64,000 bases of DNA from Dechloromonas hortensis (GCF_009469765.1 NZ_SSSQ01000003.1:124001-188000), one strand, 5' to 3'. Counted from the stretch's first letter, positions 20,067-31,759 are shown. Notes: a model not told the origin generated them from the letters alone. Made by a program: numbers and translations.

Positions 20067-20686
20067 CGTTGCACACGCTGCGCCCCGGGAATGTCATCGA
20101 GCTTCGACCGCCTGTGCCGGAACAGACGCTGCAGGCCGGAGATGCCTTGCTGATCGTCGACGTCCAGAACGATTTTCTGCCCGGCGGCGCCTTGCCGGTA
20201 GCGAGCGGGGCGGCGGTGCTGGAGCCGCTCAACGCCTGGATTGCCCGCTTTCGGCAGGCCAGGCTGCCGATCTTCGTGACCCGCGACTGGCACCCGCCGA
20301 AACACTGCTCCTTTCAAGCGCAGGGCGGACCCTGGCCGGCGCATTGCATCGCCGATAGCGCCGGGGCGGCCTTTCCGGCACAACTGGCCTTGCCGCCGGC
20401 CAGTATCGTGGTCAGCAAGGGCCGCCAGCGCGAGGCTGAAGCCTACTCGGGCTTTGCCGGCAGCGAACTCGACCGGCAATTGCGCGACATGGAGGTCAGT
20501 CGGCTTTTTGTCGGCGGCCTGGCGACCGATTATTGCGTTCTGGCGACGGTCAACGATGCCTTGCGGCTGAATTACCGCGTTGTCCTGCTCGGCGATGCGC
20601 TGCGGCCGGTCGATGTCAGGGTTGGCGATGGCGAGCGGGCGATTGCCGCGATGTGCGCGGCCGGCGCCCAACTGCTGAAGGGGTGA
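20063..20686 (+). CDS. pncA: Nicotinamidase (isochorismatase family)
   Basis: 207 residues. Catalytic triad positions are visible: Asp in LLIVDVQNDFLPGG, Lys in VVSKGR and Cys in GLATDYCVLAT. Metal ligands are in TRDWHPPKHCSF. The enzyme deamidates nicotinamide to nicotinate in the cytosol. The next gene converts nicotinate to its mononucleotide, so the pair forms the salvage branch of NAD synthesis. The start ATG overlaps the DHH stop by four bases. An N-terminal extension of about 28 residues precedes the core fold. Confidence 0.92.
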   Translation: MTLHTLRPGNVIELRPPVPEQTLQAGDALLIVDVQNDFLPGGALPVASGAAVLEPLNAWIARFRQARLPIFVTRDWHPPKHCSFQAQGGPWPAHCIADSAGAAFPAQLALPPASIVVSKGRQREAEAYSGFAGSELDRQLRDMEVSRLFVGGLATDYCVLATVNDALRLNYRVVLLGDALRPVDVRVGDGERAIAAMCAAGAQLLKG

Positions 20687-20688
20687 AC

Positions 20689-22068
20689 ATGCCGACCAGT
20701 GCGCTGCTCACCGATCTGTACCAACTGACCATGCTGCAGGCCTACTACGAGCGCGGCATGAACGAGAAGGCGGTGTTCGAGTTCTTTGTCCGCCGCTTGC
20801 CCGAGCAGCGCAATTTCCTGATTGCCGGCGGCCTGGAGCAGGTGGTCGAATATCTGGAAGAGCTCCACTTCAGCAGCGATGAACTGGACTGGCTGGCCGA
20901 TTGCGGGCGTTTTCACCAGCGTTTCGTCGGCTCGCTGGCCGGCCTGCACTTCACCGGCGGCATCGATGCCATGCCCGAAGGCACGCCATTTTTTGCCGAC
21001 GAGCCGATCCTGCGCGTGGTCGCGCCGCTACGCGAGGCGCAGTTGATCGAAACCCGGCTGGTCAACCTGCTGCAATTCCAGAGCATGATCGCCGCCAAGG
21101 CGGCGCGCGTCCGGCTCGCCGCGCCGGGCAGCCTGCTCGTCGATTTCGGCCTGCGTCGGGCGCACGGTGCCGAAGCCGGCCTGCTCTCGGCCCGCGCCAG
21201 CTATCTCGGCGGCTTCGACGGGACGGCCACGGTCGAGGCCGGCATGCGCTGGGGCGTACCGCTCTTCGGCACGATGGCCCATTCCTTCGTCCAGACTCAC
21301 GCCAGCGAAAACGCGGCTTTTGCCGATTTCGCCCGCTCCTTTCCGCTGGCCAACACCCTGTTGATCGATACGTACGACAGCGAAGCCGCGGCCCATGGCG
21401 TCGTCGCGCTGGCCCGGCAACTGGCGGCGGAGGGGATCGCCATTCAGGGCGTGCGCATCGACAGCGGCAATCTGGGCGAACAGGCCCGCCGCGTGCGGGC
21501 CATTCTCGATGCCGGCGGCTTGAGCGGCGTGCGCATTTTTGCCAGCGGCAATCTCGACGAATACGCGGTGCAGGTGCTGGTCGCCAGCGGCACACCGATC
21601 TACGGCTTCGGCGTCGGCACCCGGATGAACACCTCGGCCGACCACCCATATCTCGACTGCGCTTACAAATTGCAGGAATACGCCGGTGTGCCCTGTCGCA
21701 AGCGGTCGGCTGGCAAGGCGACCTGGCCGGGGCGCAAGCAGGTGTGGCGAAGCTACGACAGCCGGGGGCGCATGCTCGGCGACAGGCTTGGCCTGCTGGC
21801 CGAAACTTGTCCCGGCACCCCCTTGCTACAACCGGTAATGCGCGGCGGCCGGCGCGTCGTGCAACTGCCGACGCTCTCTGCCAGCCGGGCGCACGCCCAG
21901 GCGCAACTGCTGACCCTGCCGCCCGGCATGTGGCACCTGGGGCCGGCCGAGCTTTATCCGGTCGAGGTCTCCGCCGCCTTGCGCCAACTGGCCGAGGAGG
22001 TCGATCGGCGAACGAGTGCCGGTGGTCAGGCGCTTGCCGACGCAGCCGACAATCGGGCACCGGCATGA
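20689..22068 (+). CDS. pncB: Nicotinate phosphoribosyltransferase
   Basis: 459 residues from ATG 20689, two bases after pncA. The N-terminus LLTDLYQLTMLQAYYERGM is diagnostic. Further conserved parts are DFGLRRAHG, FGTMAHSFVQ with the phosphorylatable-type His, and VRIDSGNLGE. It forms nicotinate mononucleotide from nicotinate and PRPP, the committed step of the Preiss-Handler route. With the preceding nicotinamidase it recycles NAD breakdown products, useful when NAD turnover is high under stress. Confidence 0.95.
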   Translation: MPTSALLTDLYQLTMLQAYYERGMNEKAVFEFFVRRLPEQRNFLIAGGLEQVVEYLEELHFSSDELDWLADCGRFHQRFVGSLAGLHFTGGIDAMPEGTPFFADEPILRVVAPLREAQLIETRLVNLLQFQSMIAAKAARVRLAAPGSLLVDFGLRRAHGAEAGLLSARASYLGGFDGTATVEAGMRWGVPLFGTMAHSFVQTHASENAAFADFARSFPLANTLLIDTYDSEAAAHGVVALARQLAAEGIAIQGVRIDSGNLGEQARRVRAILDAGGLSGVRIFASGNLDEYAVQVLVASGTPIYGFGVGTRMNTSADHPYLDCAYKLQEYAGVPCRKRSAGKATWPGRKQVWRSYDSRGRMLGDRLGLLAETCPGTPLLQPVMRGGRRVVQLPTLSASRAHAQAQLLTLPPGMWHLGPAELYPVEVSAALRQLAEEVDRRTSAGGQALADAADNRAPA

Positions 22069-22089
22069 TCTTTCACCAAGGAGATAGTC

Positions 22090-22596
22090 ATGAAACAACA
22101 GCCAATCGATAGCGGATTTCATCCCATTCGTCGCGATCAGTTGCGTCAGGAGCGGGAGCACGACAGCTACCGGCAGCCGGGCAAGCCGAGCGAGCCGGCG
22201 GCCTGTCCCGAGTGCGGCGCCAGCTTTCATGCCGGCCGCTGGCAGTGGGGTGAAAAACAGGACAATGCAGCCGCGATACTGTGCCCGGCCTGCCAGCGTA
22301 TTCGCGATGATTTTCCGGCCGGCTTCGTCCATGTCGGCGGTGAATTTTTCGTCGAGCATCGCCTGGAAATACTCAGCCTGATCCAGCATCACACGCAGAA
22401 GGAAAGGGCCGAGCACCCGTTGGCCAGGATCATGGCGATCAACGAAGACGGCGGTGAAGGAGGGATCGTCATCACGACGACCGATCTCCATCTCGCCCGG
22501 GATATCGGTGATGCCCTGCACAAGGCTTATCACGGCGAACTGGATTTTCACTACAACGAGGCCGAAAAGCTGCTCCGCGTTCATTGGCGCCGCTGA
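22090..22596 (+). CDS. BCAM0308-family zinc-ribbon protein
   Basis: 168 residues; AAGGAGATAG upstream. A zinc-ribbon pair ACPECGASFHAGRW and LCPACQRIRDDFPAGFV is followed by a C-terminal part with ENDGGE-type and TTTDLHLARDIGDAL segments. This is recognised as the BCAM0308 type, named after a gene in the low-oxygen-activated locus of Burkholderia cenocepacia. The molecular function is unknown. It is the last gene of the 17491-22596 run and faces a convergent cytochrome gene. Confidence 0.8.
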   Translation: MKQQPIDSGFHPIRRDQLRQEREHDSYRQPGKPSEPAACPECGASFHAGRWQWGEKQDNAAAILCPACQRIRDDFPAGFVHVGGEFFVEHRLEILSLIQHHTQKERAEHPLARIMAINEDGGEGGIVITTTDLHLARDIGDALHKAYHGELDFHYNEAEKLLRVHWRR

Positions 22597-22722
22597 TTGG
22601 CGATGATGCACGCAATCCCGGCCAGGGAGCGATGCCTGCGGTCGACGGGCAAAAAAAGGCAATTTTCAGCCTGGTCAAATGGCGACGTGCCGCCATCGCC
22701 TGTCGGTAGCCGCTGATCGGCA

Positions 22723-23148
22723 TCACGGGGCAGGCGCTGCCTGCTGCAAGCTCTGCAGATAGTCGATCAGGGCGAGGATGCGGCTGCGGATGAAGGCTTC
22801 CGGGCTATGGCGGTAATCGTCGTGGTCGGGGATCGCCATCATTGCATAGTAGTTTCCCCAGGCTGTCATCTCGCTCAGGCCATGGGTCCGAAGTTCCGCC
22901 CGGCCATCGATTGCGCCATAGACCCGGGCAAGCGGAAACTGGCCGCCGTTGTTGTTGGCCAGCACCGTCAGGTCGGGCATGTCTGCTGTCGGGCGCTCAC
23001 CACCCTTGCCATCCGGGCCATGGCAGATGGCGCAGTTCGCTGCATATTCCCGTTGGCCAAGATCAAGTGGCGGCTCGGCGTGGACCAGTGCCGGTACGCC
23101 GAGCAGGCTGAGCAGGAAAATACTGTTGCGGAGTGCATGGCTCATCAT
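22723..23148 (-). CDS. Secreted class I c-type cytochrome (copy B)
   Basis: 141 residues from ATG 23148 (ATG 23145 also possible). The signal peptide runs about SHALRNSIFLLSLLGVPALVHA. One haem motif is AANCAICHGPDGKGG, with a Met in the EMTAWGN region as probable sixth ligand. It parallels the cytochrome at 16950: FPLARVYGAIDGRA and FIRSRILALIDYL occupy the same places. It follows a small secreted protein gene by 41 bases and is probably co-transcribed with it. Confidence 0.88.
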   Translation of the reverse strand: MMSHALRNSIFLLSLLGVPALVHAEPPLDLGQREYAANCAICHGPDGKGGERPTADMPDLTVLANNNGGQFPLARVYGAIDGRAELRTHGLSEMTAWGNYYAMMAIPDHDDYRHSPEAFIRSRILALIDYLQSLQQAAPAP

Positions 23149-23189
23149 CCGCTTCGCAATTTTTTGCCCAGCCAGGGGCCGAAGCCAGG

Positions 23190-23555
23190 CTAGCGGCTGC
23201 CGAACCAGCCGATCAAGCCCAGCAGTCGGATGGAAAAAGTGTGTCTCAGAAAACCCATGCCCTCGCCAAAAACCGGCCATGCCTGGTGGCCCGGTTGCGG
23301 GCGCTCGGCAACTTGCCTGGCGCGGCTCAAACTCGGGTTTGGTCCGCGCTGGCGGTCGGGCACGCCGGTGAAGTCGAAGAGCTGTCTTTTCAGGGGGGCG
23401 AGATCACTGCTGTGCTCATCGCGGCTGGCTTCGCGGCACTGTGTCCTGCCTTTGGCGCATTCGCCGTCCGCGTTCTCGGCCGCGAGCAAATCGCCACTGA
23501 GCGCAATCAGCGTTGCGCCGAACACGGCGCCGACCAGCTTGCCATTTTGATTCAT
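23190..23555 (-). CDS. Small secreted protein, unknown
   Basis: 121 residues. An N-terminal signal-like segment (KLVGAVFGATLIALSGDLLAA) is followed by two cysteines (ECAKGRTQC), a polar basic middle and a hydrophobic end (HTFSIRLLGLIGWFG). AAAGGAG lies upstream of the start, supporting it as a real gene. Not a recognised family. It precedes a cytochrome c gene on the same strand and may act with it. The last ~50 residues are Arg/Pro-rich and read less like a folded domain, so a frameshifted end is possible. Confidence 0.5.
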   Translation of the reverse strand: MNQNGKLVGAVFGATLIALSGDLLAAENADGECAKGRTQCREASRDEHSSDLAPLKRQLFDFTGVPDRQRGPNPSLSRARQVAERPQPGHQAWPVFGEGMGFLRHTFSIRLLGLIGWFGSR

Positions 23556-23691
23556 CTCCAGCGTCTCCTTTAGCTCCGCAGCCCAGCCCTGTTTCGTTGA
23601 CAGGAGGCCAGGCAGGCTGGCGAGGCCGACAGCCGGACCAGCGTGACTTGCACTGTGCGGGATTTCGGTCTCGGCGGATATTCTCCAGGTA

Positions 23692-23718
23692 CGGTATTTA
23701 TGCCTACCGCCAAGCGGG
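23692..23718. promoter_or_regulatory. Overlapping GGTA/TACC inverted repeats
   Basis: CGGTATTTATGCCTACCG (23692-23709) is an inverted repeat CGGTA-N8-TACCG. Overlapping it, CTACC-N7-GGTAG ends near 23721. The pair lies ~140 bases upstream of the 23555 start and downstream of the receiver gene. It is a candidate operator of the family described in the findings. Confidence 0.35.
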
Positions 23719-23765
23719 TAGTAGCCGACTCGGCAAATTAAGCCTGGTGAGCTAGAGATTGGTGC

Positions 23766-24203
23766 TCAGTCCGTCGGGCCATAGGGCGCCAGGTCGGCAA
23801 TATCGCGGATGCCCAGGTCGGCGCTGAAATAGATCTGGTTCTGGCGGACGCTCTGGATGGCTGCCGGCAACTGGCTGGCGATATCCATTTTGCTCACATA
23901 GCCAACGGCACCGGCCTTGATCATTTTGGCAACCAGGAAAAGATCGCTATAGGCTGACATGGCGATGATTTTTAGCGCAGGATCGATCGCCAGCAGTTGC
24001 GGAATCGTTTCCGTGCAACTCAGACCGGGCATGGTGATGTCGAGGCAAACGACATCCGGCCGGGTTTCTCGGGTGCCTGCGATGACGGTTTCGCCGTCGC
24101 GCGCCTCGGCGACGATCGATATGTCGGGGAGAATTTCGAGGCTCATGCGCAGGGCGTGACGGAACAGTGCGTGGTCGTCGGCCAGCAGTATGCGATGTTT
24201 CAT
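23766..24203 (-). CDS. Receiver-only response regulator (NarL-like, no DNA-binding domain)
   Basis: 145 residues. The receiver is intact: ILLADDHALF, phospho-Asp in VVCLDITMPGLS, Ser in IAMSAYSD and Lys in GYVSKMD. The sequence has the style of NarL/LuxR-type receivers, but the protein ends at LAPYGPTD without the helix-turn-helix that normally follows. Its start overlaps the end of the large hybrid kinase gene by four bases, so they form a pair. Output must be through protein contact, or the output domain was lost. Confidence 0.85.
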   Translation of the reverse strand: MKHRILLADDHALFRHALRMSLEILPDISIVAEARDGETVIAGTRETRPDVVCLDITMPGLSCTETIPQLLAIDPALKIIAMSAYSDLFLVAKMIKAGAVGYVSKMDIASQLPAAIQSVRQNQIYFSADLGIRDIADLAPYGPTD

Positions 24204-26446
24204 GTTGGGCTGCGCTCCACGGCCTCGTTGATGATGGCCTGCAAACTTTCCATCGACAGCGGTTTGTAGTGCACCGCGATGCCGCGTCCGCTCATGCTGC
24301 GGATGATCGCCGGATCGGTATCACCGGTGATGATGAAGGCGGGCAGGTCTGCCCCGAAGCGGCTTTTTGCCATCTGGATGACATCGTATCCGCTCTCGGT
24401 CAGCCCCAGTCGGTAATCGGAAATCAGGATGTCGGGGGCGCTGCCGTTCAGTTGTTCGAACAGCGACTGGCCATCGCTGGCGGTGACAACCTGATGACCG
24501 GCACTTTGCAGGGTCAGGGCAAGGGCGCGTAGCACCTGGGGATTGTCATCAACCAGCGCAATCCGCAAATTCCGGTTGCTGCGCACGCTAGGCAAGGCCG
24601 GTGCCGATGAGGGCGCATCTCCGTCCGGTAGTTCGATCGCGAACATCGAGCCACGGCCAGGCCGTGAGGTAAGGCGTATCTCCAGACCGAGCAGGGCGGC
24701 GATCTTGGCGACGATGGCGAGGCCCAGGCCGCTGCCCCGACTGAGTGGATCGACGCCAAGCTGGGTGAATTCCTCGAAAATCACCCCGGTTTTTTCGGCA
24801 GGTATGCCGATCCCAGTATCCCAGACTTCGATCCAGCATCTGCCTTGATGCCTGCGGCAGCCAATTAGCACGCCGCCGTGTCGGGTATAGCGGACGGCGT
24901 TGGCGATCAGGTTGCCGAGGATGCGGCGTAACAGTTGCTGGTCGGAACGGACCTGTGCCTTCGAGGGACGCCAGCGCAGGCGCAGGCCCTTCTCCTCAGC
25001 TTCGGCGGCATGCAGGGCGACCAGCGAGCCGAGCAGGTCGTCGATGGCATAATCGGACAGCTTGGGTACGACGACGCCCGCTTCCAGCTTGCTGACATCA
25101 AGCAGGTCGGTGAGTAGTTCGCTCAGGCTGCCGACGCAATTCTGGATGTTGTCCACCAGGGAAACGCACTCGGTTGGGGCGGTGGCCTTGAGCAGGCCGA
25201 CATAGAGCGAGAGCGCCGAGAGCGGCTGGCGCAGATCGTGGCTGGCGGCGGCGAGAAAGTTCGACTTGCTGCGATTGGCGGTTTCGGCTTCGGCCTTGGC
25301 TGCCAGTAGTTCCATCTCGACTTTTTTGCGGGCGGTGATATCCCGGGCAAAGCCGACGGTGCCGGTGACTTTTCCGTCAACGATGACTGGCGACTTGTAG
25401 GTTTCGACCCAGTATTGATGTTCTGGCGGCCCGCTCAGTTCCTCGGTCTGTCGGCTGCAGCCGCTGTCCATGACGGCCTGGTCGTCGGCCCGGTACAGTT
25501 CGGCCTGCTCCGGCGTGGTGATGTCGTAATCGTTGCGGCCGACCAGCGAGGCCGGCGACGGCCATTGAAATGCATTGGCAAAAGCCCGGTTGACCGCAAG
25601 AAAACGGCTTTGCTCGTCCTTCAGCCAGACCATGAAGGGAAAGTTGTCGAGCAATGCCCGCTGATAGCTTTCCCGCCGCCGCAAGGTTTGCTCGGCCCGT
25701 TTCAGTTCGGTGAGGTCGATGTCCACGCAGAACATTTCGGCCTGCTGGCCTGGCACATGGACATAGGCATGGCTGGAAAATACAGCCACCGGCGAACCGT
25801 CCTTGCGGAGCAGCGAGAGTTCGCCTGCCGGTATCGGCCGTCCCGTTTCGTAGGTTTTCCGGATCAGGCGGCCGACATGCTCCCGTATGTCGGCAGGCAC
25901 GATCAGTTCGAGCAGATTGCGCCCGATCGCCTCCTCGGCCGAATAGCCGTAGATGCGTTCGGAGGCCTTGTTCCAGTAATGCGTGGTGCCATCCGGGCCA
26001 TAGCCCTGAACCGCAACGCAGGGGATCGCTTCCAGCAAGTCGCGAAAGCGTGATTCGCTCGCCTGCAGAAGCATCTTGGCGTTTTCGGCCTGGCTGAGAT
26101 CCTGCACCGTGCAGATGATCCCGGAAAACTTGCCGTCCTTCTGTCGCGGGGTAAGCCAGCCGCCTTGCAAGGTTTGCCGCCCGGCCGGGGTGACGACCAG
26201 GCATTGGTATTTGGTCGCTTTTCCCGAGTCGACCGCAGCCATATAGAAATGACGGAAATTACCGATGGTTTCCTCGCCAAAATCGGTCAGCACGTTTGCA
26301 CCGACGATCTGTTCCCGGGGAATGCCGGCAATGGCCGCCATGGCCGGATTGGCGTAGATGATCCGGTGCTCATGGTCGGCCACCCAGAGGCCATCCTGCA
26401 GGCTGTCGACGATATCCTGATATTGAGCGGGATCCAGATTCTGCAT
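24200..26446 (-). CDS. PAS-PAS-PAS hybrid sensor histidine kinase
   Basis: 748 residues from ATG 26446 (a TTG two codons upstream is less likely). Three successive PAS domains (~5-120, 130-250, 255-375) each read in the PAS/PAC style (HRIIYANPAMAAIAG; GTVGFARDITARKK). HisKA has the phosphorylated His in AAASHDLRQPLSALS, and HATPase_c has WDTGIGIP and GSGLGLAIV. A C-terminal receiver follows, with Asp in ILISDYRLG. No membrane segment is seen, so it senses a cytoplasmic cue. It is coupled to the receiver-only gene downstream. Confidence 0.93.
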   Translation of the reverse strand: MQNLDPAQYQDIVDSLQDGLWVADHEHRIIYANPAMAAIAGIPREQIVGANVLTDFGEETIGNFRHFYMAAVDSGKATKYQCLVVTPAGRQTLQGGWLTPRQKDGKFSGIICTVQDLSQAENAKMLLQASESRFRDLLEAIPCVAVQGYGPDGTTHYWNKASERIYGYSAEEAIGRNLLELIVPADIREHVGRLIRKTYETGRPIPAGELSLLRKDGSPVAVFSSHAYVHVPGQQAEMFCVDIDLTELKRAEQTLRRRESYQRALLDNFPFMVWLKDEQSRFLAVNRAFANAFQWPSPASLVGRNDYDITTPEQAELYRADDQAVMDSGCSRQTEELSGPPEHQYWVETYKSPVIVDGKVTGTVGFARDITARKKVEMELLAAKAEAETANRSKSNFLAAASHDLRQPLSALSLYVGLLKATAPTECVSLVDNIQNCVGSLSELLTDLLDVSKLEAGVVVPKLSDYAIDDLLGSLVALHAAEAEEKGLRLRWRPSKAQVRSDQQLLRRILGNLIANAVRYTRHGGVLIGCRRHQGRCWIEVWDTGIGIPAEKTGVIFEEFTQLGVDPLSRGSGLGLAIVAKIAALLGLEIRLTSRPGRGSMFAIELPDGDAPSSAPALPSVRSNRNLRIALVDDNPQVLRALALTLQSAGHQVVTASDGQSLFEQLNGSAPDILISDYRLGLTESGYDVIQMAKSRFGADLPAFIITGDTDPAIIRSMSGRGIAVHYKPLSMESLQAIINEAVERSPT

Positions 26447-26617
26447 GCGCAATGACTCTCTCTGGCGGTTGACGGGTAGGGAGCGGGGCCTGGCTCAAAT
26501 TATGACTTGAGTATTCCCCGTTCACAAAGCCCGGGCCGCGTGTTTTTGCGGCTTATTTGCGCTTTGCTGCGGTCGACGATGCTGGCGGCCGGAAATGCGG
26601 CCAGAGTGGCTCGCTGG

Positions 26618-27082
26618 TCAGATGCGAGCCCTTTGATAGAGACCGGTCAATGTGGTCTGGGCAATGACATGCCCCTGCATTGCTTTTTCGAGTGCTGCCT
26701 TGCCCGGGGTGTTCAGGTCGGACAAAACGGTGTCGAGGGCATACAGGTGGTGGCAATAGCGATGCTTGCCTTCAGGGGGACAGGGGCCGCCGTAGGTACT
26801 GCGTCCCCAGTCGTTTTTCCCCTGCAGGCAGCCGCTTGGCAATTCCCTTTTCGTGATGCCTTCCTTCAGGCTGTGGATGTCGGGCGGAATGTTGTAGAGC
26901 AGCCAGTGGGTCCACGGCTTGTGCGGGGCATCCGGGTCGTCCACGATCAAGGCCAGGCTCTTTGTCCCTTCCGGCAGGTGCAGCCAGAGCAGGGGGGGCG
27001 ACATGTCCCAGCCATCGCAGGTATAGCGCATTGGGATCAGCCCGTTGTCCTTGAATGCTTCAGATACAAGTGTGAATCCCAT
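26618..27082 (-). CDS. YbhB/YbcL family (PEBP / Raf-kinase-inhibitor-like) protein
   Basis: 154 residues; ATG 27082 with AAAGGAACGAG. PEBP signatures are present: FKDNGLIPMRYTCDG, SPPLLW, LALIVDDPDAP, HWLLYNIPP and YGGPCPPEGKHRY. Bacterial members bind small anionic ligands; their role is poorly defined. It is a single gene between two larger minus-strand genes, with 140 bases upstream that hold a GGTATTTTGGCTAA element (27212-27225). Confidence 0.93.
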   Translation of the reverse strand: MGFTLVSEAFKDNGLIPMRYTCDGWDMSPPLLWLHLPEGTKSLALIVDDPDAPHKPWTHWLLYNIPPDIHSLKEGITKRELPSGCLQGKNDWGRSTYGGPCPPEGKHRYCHHLYALDTVLSDLNTPGKAALEKAMQGHVIAQTTLTGLYQRARI

Positions 27083-27222
27083 CACTCGTTCCTTTCATCG
27101 TCCTCGGGGGCGGAACAGCACTGACAAGGCGAGCGAAGCAAATTGCCTTGCTTCATTCGTCAATCGACTATCAGTTTATGCATTCACCTTGCGGCCCAAA
27201 TACTCATTTGGCGGTATTTTGG

Positions 27223-30045
<2,823 letters not shown>

Positions 30046-30086
30046 CTTGGGCGCGGCAATGTTGGCTGGCCCGGCGCAGCGGCCGG

Positions 30087-30590
30087 CTAGGAAACGGGGA
30101 TCGACATGCTTGCTTCCGGCCCGCGCTTGGACAGGCGGACAGTCAGCACGCCATTTTTATAGCTGGCTTCGGCCTTGTCCTCGATCACCGAGCCGGGCAG
30201 CGGAATGATGCGCTGGAAGGCACCATAGGCTCGTTCCATGACATGGTAGCAACTGGTTTCGCTGCTCCGTTCCAGTTGTTTTTCACCACTGAGGATCAGC
30301 CGATTGCCTTCGATCCGGACCTGGCAGTTTTCCTTGTCCATGCCCGGCACTTCCAGGCGAACGATGAGTTCGTCGCCGTTTTCCTCGACTTCACCAGCCA
30401 GCAGGCTCCAGCGCGGGAAGGTCTGGGCAGTGCTGCCAGTCGGCTGAGTGACCTCTTTGCCCCCGGCGAAATGGGTGAGGGCATTGCTGCTCCGGTTGAA
30501 TATCTCACGCCAGCCATCCGAAAGCAGATCCCAGGCACGGCTGATTTCCTGGCCGATGCTTTTTCCCGTTTCCTTCAAATTGTCCAACAT
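30087..30590 (-). CDS. Hsp20/alpha-crystallin small heat shock protein (copy 2)
   Basis: 167 residues from ATG 30590, with GGGGAG seven bases upstream. An amphipathic N-terminus (LKETGKSIGQEISRAW) is followed by an alpha-crystallin domain: VEENGDELIVRLEVPGM, GNRLILSGEK and the conserved YKNGVLTVRL (A-x-x-x-G-V-L type). It is an ATP-independent chaperone. It reads away from pcm across a 485-base gap and is followed by the acyl-AMP ligase fusion 41 bases later. Confidence 0.93.
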   Translation of the reverse strand: MLDNLKETGKSIGQEISRAWDLLSDGWREIFNRSSNALTHFAGGKEVTQPTGSTAQTFPRWSLLAGEVEENGDELIVRLEVPGMDKENCQVRIEGNRLILSGEKQLERSSETSCYHVMERAYGAFQRIIPLPGSVIEDKAEASYKNGVLTVRLSKRGPEASMSIPVS

Positions 30591-31001
30591 GATGGAACTC
30601 CCCAATGAGTGCCAGGCGGACAGGGTTTGTTGCTTTCCCAAGTCCGTGGCGGGTGTTGCTGGATGGTTCGCGACTGATTGCCAAGCCTGCTGCTTTTCTG
30701 ACCAGAGGGTAGGCAATGCGTTCTTGCTTATTGCATTTTTTCGCTTGGGCGCAGTGCGACAACGGCTACCTTGCTCGCACGATACCCAGCATCAAAATTC
30801 TAGTTTCGAGGGCTTGGCGCTGAATACTTGAGGCGCGGTATTTTGCTTAACGGCTTCTGCGTAATTTTGCGTGATTTGCGATAAATCGCTTGATTCCATT
30901 ATGGTTTTTTTGTCATATGTCCAGGCGCAGAGTTGTTGTCCGTTGGCGAGCAATGGCGCGGCAGGCCCTGTTCTGCACAACGTCAGTTTTTCGGAGGTGC
31001 C
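30591..31001. other. 411-base divergent region between hsp20 and the pcm leader, no gene seen
   Basis: No supported gene. It contains the GGTATTTTGCTTAA element at 30838-30851, close to the element upstream of the PEBP gene. An AT-rich stretch around 30850-30920 could hold promoters for either direction. I found no clear sigma-32 site. Confidence 0.4.
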
Positions 31002-31064
31002 ATGGCGAATTCATTCATTCCCGCCGAAATTGCAGTGGCGAATGCGGCTTTGAGATCTGTCTAG
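31002..31064 (+). CDS. Possible 20-residue leader ORF before pcm
   Basis: ATG 31002 with a strong TCGGAGGTGCC ribosome-binding site encodes MANSFIPAEIAVANAALRSV and stops at 31064, 11 bases before the pcm start. pcm itself has a weak site, so the short frame could provide translational coupling. It may be a leader peptide, a small protein, or the remains of a longer gene. Nothing beyond its position and ribosome-binding site supports it. Confidence 0.4.
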   Translation: MANSFIPAEIAVANAALRSV

Positions 31065-31075
31065 GTAACTGGGCA

Positions 31076-31759
31076 ATGAAGAACGCTGGCGAATGGAATG
31101 TCGAGCGCCTGCTCGACGAAATTCGCGACGAGGTGTGCGCCACATCGGACTACACCGGTCGTGCCAAGCTCGCCGAGCGGGTCATCGAGGCGATACGCCA
31201 GGTGCCGCGCCATGCGTTTGTTCCGGAGGACTGGCAGTCCGGCGCCTACTGCAATTCACCCCTGCCGATCGGGCATGCCCAGACCATCTCCCAACCCTAT
31301 GTCGTGGCCTTGATGACTGACCTGATTCAGCCCTGCGCTGACGACGAGGTTCTCGAAGTCGGGACGGGCTCCGGCTATCAGGCGGCGGTGCTGGCCTCGC
31401 TGGTCAAGCAGGTCTACTCGCTGGAAATCATCGAGGCGCTTGCCACGACAGCCCGTGAGCGCCTGCAGCGACTGGGTTACGCCAACGTGAAAGTGCAGGC
31501 CGGCAACGGCTGCTTCGGCTGGCCCGAACACGCGCCTTACGATGCCGTGCTCGTCACCGCCGCCGCGCCGCAGATACCGCAGGCCCTGATCGAACAACTC
31601 AAGCCCGGGGGCCGCCTGGTGATGCCGGTCGGCGACCGCTATTCCGGTCAGGAGCTACGCCTGCTCAAGAAAGACGAGCGCGGACGGCTTGAGCAACGCA
31701 GCGTCTTGCCGGTCCGTTTCGTTCCCTTGATCGGGACGGCGCAGTGCTCATCGATATAG
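31076..31759 (+). CDS. pcm: Protein-L-isoaspartate O-methyltransferase
   Basis: 227 residues. Characteristic parts are FVPEDWQSGAYCNSPLPIGH, QTISQPYVVALM and the SAM-binding motif VLEVGTGSGYQAAVLA. A late GGRLVMPVG strand completes the fold. The enzyme starts repair of isoaspartyl damage in aged proteins by methylating them with S-adenosylmethionine. The surrounding Hsp20 genes fit a protein-repair theme. Start chosen at ATG 31076; an upstream in-frame extension is not needed for the fold. Confidence 0.95.
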   Translation: MKNAGEWNVERLLDEIRDEVCATSDYTGRAKLAERVIEAIRQVPRHAFVPEDWQSGAYCNSPLPIGHAQTISQPYVVALMTDLIQPCADDEVLEVGTGSGYQAAVLASLVKQVYSLEIIEALATTARERLQRLGYANVKVQAGNGCFGWPEHAPYDAVLVTAAAPQIPQALIEQLKPGGRLVMPVGDRYSGQELRLLKKDERGRLEQRSVLPVRFVPLIGTAQCSSI

